Part shown: positions 19,178-28,426 of the stretch, in pieces
How positions within the stretch are numbered: the first letter of the stretch is position 1
How the letters are laid out: each line of letters begins with the position of its first letter
Assembly: GCA_038093975.1 (NCBI GenBank)
Contig: JBBPTG010000067.1
Coordinates: 1 to 64,000, forward strand
Origin: Chalciporus piperatus
Taxonomy: Eukaryota > Basidiomycota > Agaricomycetes > Boletales > Boletaceae
DNA length: 64,000 bases
Direction: 5' to 3'
Notes under the pieces: model-generated
What the model was told of the DNA's origin: nothing
Seen by the model: the letters and a program-made list of their open reading frames with translations, nothing else
Databases searched by the model: none
Position numbers and translations under genes: made by a program

Positions 19178-21890
19178 CCAATGCCAACCTGCAAGCTCTC
19201 TGCGGCCAAGATAAGTCTGATCTTAGAACGTCTGATGGCGCTGCCTTCTCAGGACTCTATTCAAGTTCGGCTGCAAGCGCGCCTCCAAAGACTGCAGGGA
19301 AGGACGGCCCCGGGTGAGATCAAAGTTCTATTCTCAAATACAGTAATTAACTATTACAAAGCCTCGGCACAGACCCAAGCTGGCGCAAGTATGCAGACCA
19401 GCTCCACCTCGGATCTTGCCGTCGGAGATGGCGCTCGAGAAATGCAGACAGGTGATCAAGCGACGGGGCGTCAGGTGCTCAACAGCAATGAGAAAGTAAC
19501 CGATGACAGGCCTGTTCGGACAGTAGCGACCCGACGATGAAGACATTCCAATTCACCCTGCCATCGCAATGGCATAGTATTACCAGCCCAACCCCAGTGG
19601 CAATTCGTCGAGTATGATGGTCACTCTTCGAACACCCGCGCCCACACACTCCTGGCACAGCTTGCTGTGCCAAGCTTTCACTCCGCCACCCACAACCCCC
19701 GTGCATGGTTACAATCAGTTCGCGATGCCATCTCCAGCTCTGGTCTGAGTGAAAACAACCCACAGGACCTGCACAGCATCATCCAGCGCTGCAATATTCT
19801 CTACAGGAAGGAGACCAGGTTGAACTTTGTCAACATGTTATCGATGATTCAGTTGGCATTCAAATGTCAAAGGTACGTCTTCCTGTTAGCGTTCGAATGA
19901 CCCCCAGTAGATAATCCTTTGTGACAGTTTGTTGTCTTCCATGGGATCAGAGGCCACCATCGATGACATTCATGCTGCTCACATCGCACACCTATCCAAC
20001 CCTCCCGCCCCACGAACGTTCAGCGAGTGGCTATCGTTTGGGAAGAAGTTTTCCCGCTTTGTCGGAGGCGGCATCATCTACCTCCTCATCATCATCTCTG
20101 GCCTGAATCTCAGGTGGGATATCGCGAAGACACCTCAAGACATCGCTTTTAGCGTCGGGGAGCTGTTGAGAAAGCCATCGAAGGCAAAGGAATGTGAGTA
20201 CAGTTATTTCCTGAGAGCACACCGGTGACTCATTTTCCATGCTAGCCCATCAGAGCCTAATCGTTGGCATCATATACACGATCACCAAACTGCGTGAAGA
20301 GCTGCCCTTGCATCTTGATGTGGAGGGTTTTCGATCCGTCAACTGTAGCGACTTGCAAGCATCCGATCACCTGTTCGATCAGCTAAAATTGAGGCGAGTT
20401 CATGTTTCCTAACGCAACAAGATCTTCCAGCTAACTGGTGCCCAGGGCATTCAACCTTCCCAAACGTAGTGAATCGGCATGGCACTCATGCAAAGGCAGT
20501 ATAGACATTTCCGATGGTCAAGCGTTCATGATCGGCAACTCGCTCCCGGTTCCTTTCAATGTGTTTGTTGGTGGATCGGCCCTGCCCACACCAGCGACAA
20601 CCCTGCATGCAACTCCACCTCCTACCCCACCTCCATTGCATCCCTCGCTTCAGTTCCTTGTCAAGAAGATCCACACTACGTATGATCAGAACACTCCCGC
20701 TAACAAACCGAATCCATGCAGTGGCTTGGATCGAGCGCAAAATGTAGAGTGGACGGAGGGTCAAAGAGAAGCAGCAGAGCAGGGAATTGAGGCTCGAGAT
20801 CCATCTCACCTCTCTGAGCTGGTGAGTTTGTTCTTGCAGTTCATAAGAGAGCTGCTGACCAGTGAATCATCTTTCATATAGCTTGAGAATTTCTATGAGA
20901 AGGGTAGCAAGAAAGACGAGGATTCGTACATCCGCATACCGACATCTTCGTTTCAAGGGTGAGTCACGAATCTCAGTGTTGAAGGGTCTAATTGAATCTA
21001 TCGCAGAGGGATTGATGTTCGCAACTCGGATGGAACGCTGATGGTGTTTGTGTGCAACGCCATGCCCCCTCACCTGAAAGATGCCCTCATTGGAAAGTTA
21101 ACTGCCTGCCTAGGAGACGACGACATGTTTGTATCCCGAAACAGCCGAGACCTCGAGCCCTTCCGCTGTCTCCATTTTTCTTACTACAATCGCTATACGA
21201 CGAATGTAAGTCAATCAGTCAATCTCAAGCTCAATGACAGCGGCCAACTGGTGGAAATATCTTAGGGAGAGGGTGCCCCCACCGACGTGCATCCGCTGCA
21301 ACTCAAGAGAGGGAACGTGTCTCGGGCCAACACATCCCAATATCTACCGTATGCATCCAAGGACTTTGAAGAATACTGACAGTTGTATGAAGACCTCATG
21401 GCTGCGTTCAAGGACGTGTTCATGTGGATCGAGGAAGTGGTCAGTGAGGTTATATTTTAACGTTACAAAGTACTGACAAGCGACTTGGAATACAATATAG
21501 ATGCGGATCCATTTGCCCTTGGAATACAGAGCGATGGTGCAAGTGGTAGATTCTCTCCCTGGACAACCCGGAAGCCTGGTGACCCCCTTTGTATCCTTCG
21601 TCCTCAACATCAATGTTTGCACACAGGGTCATCGGGACGTAGGGGACAAGAATCTTTGTCTGGTTTTGGTGATAGGGAAGTTTCAGGGAGGAGCTCTGAT
21701 GCTAAGAGAGGCTGGGCTGGTGATTGAGCTAGGCAACAGCGACTTTGCGGCTTTCCAGTCGGACAACTCCACCCACTACAACTTGCATTACATCGGCGCG
21801 CGAGCATCATTCGTCTTACAGTCCGACAGGGCTTTCAACCACTGGCAGGCAGGGGACAACGGTTGGAGCGACAACCAATTTTTCCATTAG
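19178..21890 (+). CDS. TET/JBP-like 2-oxoglutarate/Fe(II) dioxygenase gene (multi-exon)
   Basis: Probable exons: 19178-19318 (ATG, MPTCKLSAAKI), about 19590-19875, 19929-20193, 20246-20400, 20447-20821, 20882-20958, 21007-21208, 21266 onward in pieces, and a last exon 21501-21890; introns of 50-60 nt separate most of them. The last exon carries the oxygenase core: FVLNINVCTQGHRDVGDKN with the HxD iron ligands (H-R-D), then FQGGALML, a GNSDFAAF turn, the distal histidine in STHYN, and the arginine in GARAS that would bind 2-oxoglutarate. Upstream exons contain SDGTLMVFVCNAMP, usual before the core. TET/JBP proteins oxidise methylated bases in DNA; mushroom genomes have expanded sets often near transposons. 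Start and the 21300-21500 splices are uncertain. Confidence 0.65.
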
Positions 21891-22142
21891 AGTACTGTAG
21901 GCGATTCTCTGCAACTGTACACAGTATTACTCATAATGGCATGGATTGAAACAGCTCCGACTCGGATGCGTGCGGAAACGGGCGATGATCGAGAGGTCGC
22001 CGATCAAGAACTTATGATCAGCGGTCTGTGAGTCAGGCTTTCTACTACAAAGTTCAAAATACTAGGCGAGCATTTATTTCACCCCTTCCTCCCCTTCCTC
22101 CACTTCCTCCGCTACCGCTCATTCAATCCCACAGAACTTTCC
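21891..22142. other. Intergenic region, about 250 bp
   Basis: Lies between the stop of the dioxygenase gene and the ATG at 22143. The last 60 bp are CT-rich (CCTTCCTCC runs), usual for a fungal core promoter. Nothing else seen. Confidence 0.5.
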
Positions 22143-23025
22143 ATGGCTCTGACTACTCGAGGCCAAAAGCGCGCCGCCGCCATACCACACCCATCAGGCG
22201 CTAAGGTAAACAAAAAGAAAGGCAAGTCCGCCTCCGAAGAGACCATGGCCCTCACAGCATCAGAGTCCAAGATGCTGAAGGAACTAGAGGCCAAGAAGAA
22301 GGCCACTGAGGCTGCCCAGCTGGAGGCTGAGAAGCAGGGTAAGTTTCAAACGTTCAAGCTACAAACTATTAACTGTTCATTGTTGTTCCATCAGTGAGCC
22401 GCAAAAGGACAGCGGCGATGCTTGCTCGCGAAGAGCAGGAAAGAGGGGAGGACACTAAGGAGGAAGACTTGGAACCCCCCCCTTCCACCCAGCCGTGCAA
22501 GAGGCTGCGCCGTGAAGGAGCCGTGTCCTCACTTGAAGACCTTTGGGATAACCCACCAGAGGAAGAACAACAGGCTGAAGAGGCGGCTGAGGGCGAGGTC
22601 GAAGAACTTCAAGGTGAAGGCGACCAGGAGGATGAAAACGGGGGCGAGGAGGCCGATGGGGCAGACTCGGAGGACCACACTGGGGGTGATGACCCTAATG
22701 AGGTATTTTTTTTCATTGCATTGAAAACACGACACTGACTCTATCTACTCTACAGATGACTGTCGGACCCACGGAAGAGGATGAAAAGAAAAAGGCCCCG
22801 GTGTCCTCTGGCAAACGCCAGGGACAAAAGGTCAAGTTGTCCTTTTTCTCCACTCCCCGCTACAACCGTATAGCAAAACATGGCCACTCATTGATGCGCC
22901 GACACATTTCTCTCACCAATGCCTTCCCACTCCCAGTGGATAAAGACGAGCTTTGCTGGGCCAAGCTTTCAGACGCTGGCAAGAAGAACAAGGCCATCAC
23001 CATCTACCTCAATTCTCTGGAGGAC
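22143..23025 (+). pseudogene. Low-complexity nuclear-type protein gene, 3' end cut by a solo LTR
   Basis: ATG at 22143. Three exons: 22143-22339, 22395-22702 and 22756-23025, with introns starting GTAAGT and GTATTT and ending AG. The first exons are lysine-rich then strongly acidic (runs of EE and DE) with KRLRR-like basic patches, suggesting a nuclear protein. The third begins a more globular domain (TPRYNRIAKHGHSLMRRHI, then AFPLPVDKDELCWAKLSDAG) that resembles a mushroom-specific domain of unknown function (DUF6532-like; impression only). The frame runs into the LTR at 23026 after YLNSLED, so the C-terminus is missing. Confidence 0.55.
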
Positions 23026-23496
23026 TGTTACGCTTGTACCGGGTAGGTCAAAGCGTAGACACAAAAGCCTAGTCAAAGACAAGGGTTTCAAAGGTAGCCT
23101 AACGATGGGATGTCCACGTTAAGGCCTAGCGTCCGTTCAAGAGTGGGACGGTGACTCTCAGAGGGTTCAAAGGAAGCGAGGAATGACCAGGCTAGATTGC
23201 GTAGGTCTAAGTTAGGGTTACAGGAGGAAACTCGAGGGTTTATATAAGTGAAGAAACGAGTTAAGGGCAGGCATAGAACAAGTCAGAATATGTAAGAACA
23301 AGTCATGACGAATAAGAATGAGTCATGCTTGGTAAGCATACGAGTCAGCGATGACGAAGCGTGGAAGGTGAAAGAACATTAAGGAATGTTCGCTGACTAA
23401 AGCAAGGTAAGAAATGGGAGGCCTAGGCAGGACTCAAACCAGCGACTAGGACTTAGTACAAGGTAATGGGGAAAGAAAGAATGAGTGATCATAACA
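23026..23496 (-). repeat. Solo LTR of family A
   Basis: 471 bp matching the A1 and A2 LTRs, in minus orientation. Flanks are AGGAC (left) and GTTAC (right), so there is no target duplication. A plus-strand gene is cut on its left and a minus-strand open frame on its right. Confidence 0.88.
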
Positions 23497-23800
23497 GTTA
23501 CGTTGGGTGTTACTTTCTGTTTCACCGGCGTGGTGAAGTGTGCGGGTATCAGACGAAAGCGGTTTGTGCTGGTGGCTGGGGTAACGATGCCCACGCTGCT
23601 GGTACGTCTGCGTCTGGTTGCGTGTCCTGCTGTTGGTAGCAGGGTGTGTGTTCTACGCGGAGTAAAAGAGATGAAGTTGTTGTCTTCCTCTCGTGACTCT
23701 GAGGAGAGCTGTGATGGTGATGAGATGCTATCGTCGTCTGACGTTTGCACTGCCAGTCTGTTGCCCGATGCCTTCAATGCCGCGTATCCTGGCTACGTCG
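23497..23800 (-). pseudogene. Fragment of a serine/threonine-rich coding region
   Basis: A minus-strand frame entering the LTR: it starts upstream of about 23777, is rich in Ser/Asp (QTSDDDSISSPSQLSS) and then in basic and Thr/Pro residues (FTPRRTHTLLP). It resembles a disordered region. Its downstream part would lie beyond the LTR but is replaced by the unrelated gene at 22143-23025. Function unknown. Confidence 0.35.
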
Positions 23801-24889
23801 TCTATGGAGATGCTGTGTGTGGTGCGTTTCCCACTCTCTTCACCAGATGGAGAGGCCAGGACTGTCCTCGACCCGTCGTGATACAGGACTGTGATGACTA
23901 GAACAGGCTGTACGCTACTGCCTCTTTGACACTCCACTCGGCATCTCCCGCGCTCTCTGCTGACTCCTGACTCTGCCCCGCCACAACGCACACTAGGAAA
24001 ACGCACACTAGGACCACCTGCTTCTGTTAGATATCACAACCGGATTTTCCTCAACCATGAGGATACCCTTCAACGTGGCTATGTTCTTCCATAAGACCAC
24101 ATTGTCGACCTTGAGGTGGGCGGGCGAATAAAAGATAACAATCGCTTCAATCGTTTGAGAGAGTGGAGTCACTACTCGTCCTTCAATCTGAGAATTTTCG
24201 ACTTCAAGCTTTATGAGATCCACAACGTCCCATGCCCGAGAGGGGTGTTCGTTTACGCTGGGTCGCTTAAGGCCCTCCGCAATGGCGGCGACTCGCTTGA
24301 AATCGAGTAGATAACCGAGTTCCTGGCCTTCCTGCAAGGTTATGTCTTCCATGTCTGAGATTGGTTTCGAGCAGGTTAATTGTTGGTCAGACCTAATAGA
24401 GCAGTTCAGTGAGGGTACCGGTCGGAATAACGTGCGCCACGTACGCCATGAGAGGTGTGTTGACGGTTCTGTGGAATTGGAGCTCTATAGCTTGACGGGC
24501 GTCAACTTCACAGAGGAAATCTGGGTTGGCCATTACAAGCTTCACTCTGTTCTTCCTCAAGGCAAAGTTAAACTTGAAGACCAGGATTGGTCTCTTCCCC
24601 TTGCATTTGGCACACCCCCATCCAATCAAGTTTTATACTTGATCCACGAATACTTGCAGTCTCTTCCCAATGATTATAGCAAGGGCTAGTTTCTTTCCTT
24701 CGTCAGCTTCTACTTTTGTAATGAACGAACCAAATCTGTACTTGTAATTTGTCTCCATTGAAATGTACACCATTGTGATTGTTGTTCGAGGCTCATGCGC
24801 GAGGACGCGCAGGGGTGGACAGTGAGTCATCAGCAATGTTCATATAATTATTATTGTACAGTGTGCAAATAAATCAAATACTCGCTTCC
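23801..24889 (-). pseudogene. Possible decayed gene between the LTR and HMG-CoA lyase
   Basis: Three minus-strand open stretches follow one another: 24633-24836, 24393-24629 (same frame, separated by a TAA) and 24008-24352. They have protein-like composition (RFGSFITKVEADEGKK, VKLVMANPDFLCEV, FYSPAHLKVDNVVL) but no splice sites that clearly join them and no family I recognise. It may be a degraded gene; 23801-24007 shows nothing. The first 50 bp or so downstream of HMG-CoA lyase would include its 3' end signals. Confidence 0.3.
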
Positions 24890-26296
24890 TCAAAGCTTCG
24901 CACCCACTCGTGCCTCCTTCTCTGCGATCTCTTGTTCTCGACGTTTCCGAGCCAGATAAGCACGTCCTGCCCGACTCGTGCTTTCCCGTCCAAGCACCTC
25001 AGAAATCCACGCTCCGGTCTCGGCGAGACGAGGGAAGGATATTGGGCCGACATCCCATTTGGGTTCGAGTGAGGAAGGGAACAGCGATGCGTGTGGAGGT
25101 GCTGTAGTGTGAGCAGAAGCGTCGTCAACATCAGCACGAGGAAGGAAAAAAATGGGACCTGCCATCGTAGGCCTCCCCGACGTCACTGTAGAGCGATTCA
25201 CCGGTGAGAGCGTATACAACGTCTTCGGTTGCAACGTTCCCGGTGGCGCCTGGCGAGTAGGGGCACCCGCCGAGTCCACCTACAGATGCGTCGAATGAGC
25301 GGAGACCCATATCGAGGGCTGCAAATATGTTGGCGAGTGCAGTGCCGTTCGTATCATGGAACTGCGTAATGCCATATCAATGAATAAGGTTAAAAAAACG
25401 AAAGCATGAGCGTGAACACTTTGAGAGGTAATATGTTGACGGGCGGAGTGACTTACGTGTCCAGCGAGTTTCCCTGGGTCAATTTCTTTGCACACCTCCT
25501 CGAGCACCGCCCGAACACTCGCAGGTGTGCCAGTACCAGTCGTGTCCCCGAGACTGACTTCGTAACAGCCCATTTGTAGCAGCTCACGCGAAGCATCCCG
25601 TACCCTGCGTGGGTCCACGCGACCCGCGTACGGGCACGTCACCACCACGGAGACATACCCGCGTACGCGGAGGCCTGCATCGCGCGCAGCCCGTGCAACG
25701 GGTGCAAGTCGCGCGAGAGATTCCGCTACGCTCGTGTTAGTATTCGCACGCGCAAAAGCGTCCGTCGCAGCCGTAAAGATCGCGATTTCGGTGATTGGAG
25801 GTGGAGGTGGAGCAGAGGAATCAGGAGAGTGGGTCGAGAGGAGACGAAGGACGTCCTCGAGACCTCTGGCGTTGGGAACAAGCACTGATAGGTCAACGTT
25901 TGGAATTGGGTCGATCAGTGAGAGGACTTCAGTAGTTCCTGCCATCTGTTGTGCGGTGGATTCGGTGCAATGTGAGTACTAAGTAGTAGGTATGAGCGGG
26001 TGCGTGAGAGGCTTGGGACGGACCTGGGGCACCCATTTCGGACTGACAAAACTACCTGCTTCAATGTTAAGTATTCCAGCTCTTCCGAGACGGTTGATCA
26101 GCTCTGCTTTGATTGGGGGAGGAATAGGATGCGGTTCGTTCTGGAGACCATCACGCGGGCCCACCTCGACTATTCGCACGAAGTTGGACTTTGGATTGGT
26201 GGAATAGGACCTTCCACGATGAGGTGCAACATTTCTGAGTCGGGTAGATGCTCTCTGACAGTTTGACGTTCGTTTGAGAGTGGATGAAAGAAACAT
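24890..26296 (-). CDS. Hydroxymethylglutaryl-CoA lyase (mitochondrial)
   Basis: Cleaves HMG-CoA to acetyl-CoA and acetoacetate, the last step of leucine breakdown. Four exons: 26024-26296, 25457-25945, 25202-25361, 24890-25101; total 1134 nt, 377 residues, all junctions in frame (GT-AG). The N-terminus is Arg/Ser-rich with RGRSYSTN, a mitochondrial presequence. Family motifs: [44 protein letters not shown], then [12 protein letters not shown] and the glycine-rich [15 protein letters not shown] with the catalytic cysteine. The last intron was placed by frame: the donor at 25201 and acceptor at 25102 fit best. Its ATG lies only 30 bp from the LTR of element E. Confidence 0.93.
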
Positions 26297-26326
26297 GGTT
26301 GACCGTCTGAGACAGTGGAAGGTCTG

Positions 26327-26531
26327 TGTAACGGACCGTAGTCACGCGGCCGCACCCATCAGCTGACTATTTACGAGGGCTCTCCTTACTCAGCACATCA
26401 GCCAGTAGTATATAAAGACTCGTCTGTATCGTTGTCTCCCCAGTCAATCTATCAGGACTTAACCCCGTCTGTTCTCATTGGTTGATTCTTCGTGCGAGTT
26501 CGCTACTACATTCGTAGTACTGAACCTTACA
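26327..26531 (+). repeat. Probable 5' LTR of element E
   Basis: TGTAACGG at 26327 to CCTTACA at 26531 gives TG...CA ends and 205 bp. TATATAA is at 26409-26415 and CCCCAGTC at 26438-26445, 29 nt downstream, as in LTR-D. The right boundary is a guess because no partner LTR exists to compare. Confidence 0.6.
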
Positions 26532-26689
26532 TCTTTTTGACGGCGACAAGCCTACTTTAAAAACAACCTTTATCTCTGTCGACTATCGGATTGACCTAAC
26601 GGGAACGGCCCACCCGGATCGTCTTTCGACAATCGACTACCCTTCAAAATAAACAACTTCCTTTCAGTTCTATTCAAAAACCAGTAAAC
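26532..26689 (+). other. Element E leader
   Basis: About 158 bp between the assumed LTR end and the gag ATG. No clear tRNA-type or self-complementary primer site was found after 26531, which leaves the LTR boundary in doubt. Confidence 0.4.
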
Positions 26690-28426
26690 ATGTCTCGCTA
26701 CAACCTGCGCAAGATCCCAACCCGAACCAACAACCCTGTCGCTGCAAACCCGAGACGTCGGGCCGCTAGTGAGTCATCGCCTTTAGTTCCTAACTCTCCT
26801 CCAGTGCTCGGACCCTTGGGTCCTCGAGTCGGAGAAGGGCTGGCAGACGCGTCGCGTTCATACAGCGACGTCGTCGCCGCCAGATCGCCGACCCCACCGT
26901 TATCAGTGGCCGGAAGCGAAGGGAATCCAGACGATTCAGTTGCGTTGTCGACGATGTCTGTCGACCCAAATATACATGATGATGATACCCATGTGAGCGT
27001 GATACCCGGAGGGTTCCGCGACAGCCCTGCGCCTGAGAACCAGCAGGAAGAGTGGTCAGTAGTGAATCACTTAAGGAGACGTACCGCCGTGACGGACGTA
27101 TCAGACAACGAACGTGAAAGATCAGACGGATCTACCGTTCGTAAGGCTAAGCGTAGCCTCAGCGCCGACGATCAGCGTCGAGTGGCACAACGAGTGGAGG
27201 CAGAAACCAATGCTCGCGTCGCAGATAGCGACAGCCCAGCATCTTCGGACGACGAGGTCGTCAATAAAGGAAAGGGAGTGGACCCTCGAAACTGGGGTCA
27301 ACTGGAGGTCGAGTTCGCTGATCTCGACGTACAAGCCCAGCGGGCGGAATACGCGCATTGGGCGCGAAAAGGGGACGCAGGCCCCTCACTATCCGCTAGG
27401 ATCGCAGATGAATTACCATCTACTGACGATGCTGAATCGATCGTCGAACGTAAAAAGAAAAAACGCACTAGGCATCGTAAGCGGCGCGAGTCGCTGGAAA
27501 AAAGGGACAAAGACCCCCTTACTCCCAGTAGGCAACCGCTCGAAGCGAGTACCGCGAATCCTATTGAAAAACTCATTCACAAAACCCTTAAATCGAAGGG
27601 AAAGAAACCTAGGACGTCTACCGTCCGCGTGATTGAACCCTCGCAGCAGATCGCTCCCAAAAGTTACCTAGGTCGTGCACTGGACCAAATCCAGAAGGCG
27701 ACACCGAACCGGAGCTGTTCAAGCCGAAGATCAAGAAGACGTGATGAGCCGTCCGACTCTTCAGACTCCAGTGATAGCAGTAGCGACTCCGGGGAGTCAT
27801 CTGCTTCGTCTCGATCTGATGAATCGGTGTCGGCCTCGTCCGAGTCGTCGAGTTCTTCGTCTGGGTACTCAAGAAGAAGGGGACACCGAACCGGCAAACA
27901 CCGCCAACGCAGCGGAGCTGGACATAAGAAAAAATCTAAAAAGAAAGATAAGGGAGCGGGGTATGGGAAGCTGAAACCCATCCCACCGAACAAATATAAC
28001 GGCGCGGCTGACTCACGAGCGTTTCATCGGTTTATGACTGAAGGGACTGCGTACGTGAAGACCGGGCAGGTCAGGAAACGGGACCAGGTGTTCGTGCTGT
28101 CGCATTTCTTGAGCGATAAGGCACACGAGTTCTACATTCGAGAAGTCGCTGGGGACCCCTACCGGTGGAGGTTGGGGGGCTTCTTCCTCGAGATGTTTAA
28201 CCACTGCTTTCCGATCGACTTTCGGACGAGGCAGCGAGAACGACTGCGGCGTACCTTTCAACAAGAGAAGTCGGTTCGAGAATATGTGTCGGATCTGACC
28301 GAACTCTGGAACCTAATTGGGGACGTTAGTGAACGAGACCAAGTAATGAAGCTGTGGTTTGGCTTCACTACCTACATTCAGAGCGAGCTGTGGAAAGATA
28401 AGCTGAATCCTGAAAGTCGTCCTTGA
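26690..28426 (+). CDS. Element E Gag
   Basis: 578 codons from an ATG in good context. The N-terminal 400 residues are charged and disordered, with long Ser/Asp runs (SDSSDSSSDSGESSASS-like, about 27760-27860) and basic patches. The capsid-like domain is near the C-terminus (AFHRFMTEGTAYV, HFLSDKAHEFYIR, QREREKLR-like helix, VREYVSDLTELWNLIG). No zinc knuckle is in this frame; it lies in the next ORF, one frame back. The stop TGA (28424-28426) overlaps the start of the pol frame. Confidence 0.85.
   Translation: MSRYNLRKIPTRTNNPVAANPRRRAASESSPLVPNSPPVLGPLGPRVGEGLADASRSYSDVVAARSPTPPLSVAGSEGNPDDSVALSTMSVDPNIHDDDTHVSVIPGGFRDSPAPENQQEEWSVVNHLRRRTAVTDVSDNERERSDGSTVRKAKRSLSADDQRRVAQRVEAETNARVADSDSPASSDDEVVNKGKGVDPRNWGQLEVEFADLDVQAQRAEYAHWARKGDAGPSLSARIADELPSTDDAESIVERKKKKRTRHRKRRESLEKRDKDPLTPSRQPLEASTANPIEKLIHKTLKSKGKKPRTSTVRVIEPSQQIAPKSYLGRALDQIQKATPNRSCSSRRSRRRDEPSDSSDSSDSSSDSGESSASSRSDESVSASSESSSSSSGYSRRRGHRTGKHRQRSGAGHKKKSKKKDKGAGYGKLKPIPPNKYNGAADSRAFHRFMTEGTAYVKTGQVRKRDQVFVLSHFLSDKAHEFYIREVAGDPYRWRLGGFFLEMFNHCFPIDFRTRQRERLRRTFQQEKSVREYVSDLTELWNLIGDVSERDQVMKLWFGFTTYIQSELWKDKLNPESRP

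Noticed and set aside
24342..24689. Plus-strand 115-codon frame between the LTR and HMG-CoA lyase.
   Set aside because: It overlaps minus-strand frames of better composition, has no splice or promoter context, and shows no family.
26580..26600. GGATTGACC as a self-primer site of element E.
   Set aside because: It matches the predicted transcript start (AGTCAATC) over only 7 bases and is not next to an LTR-like CA end.
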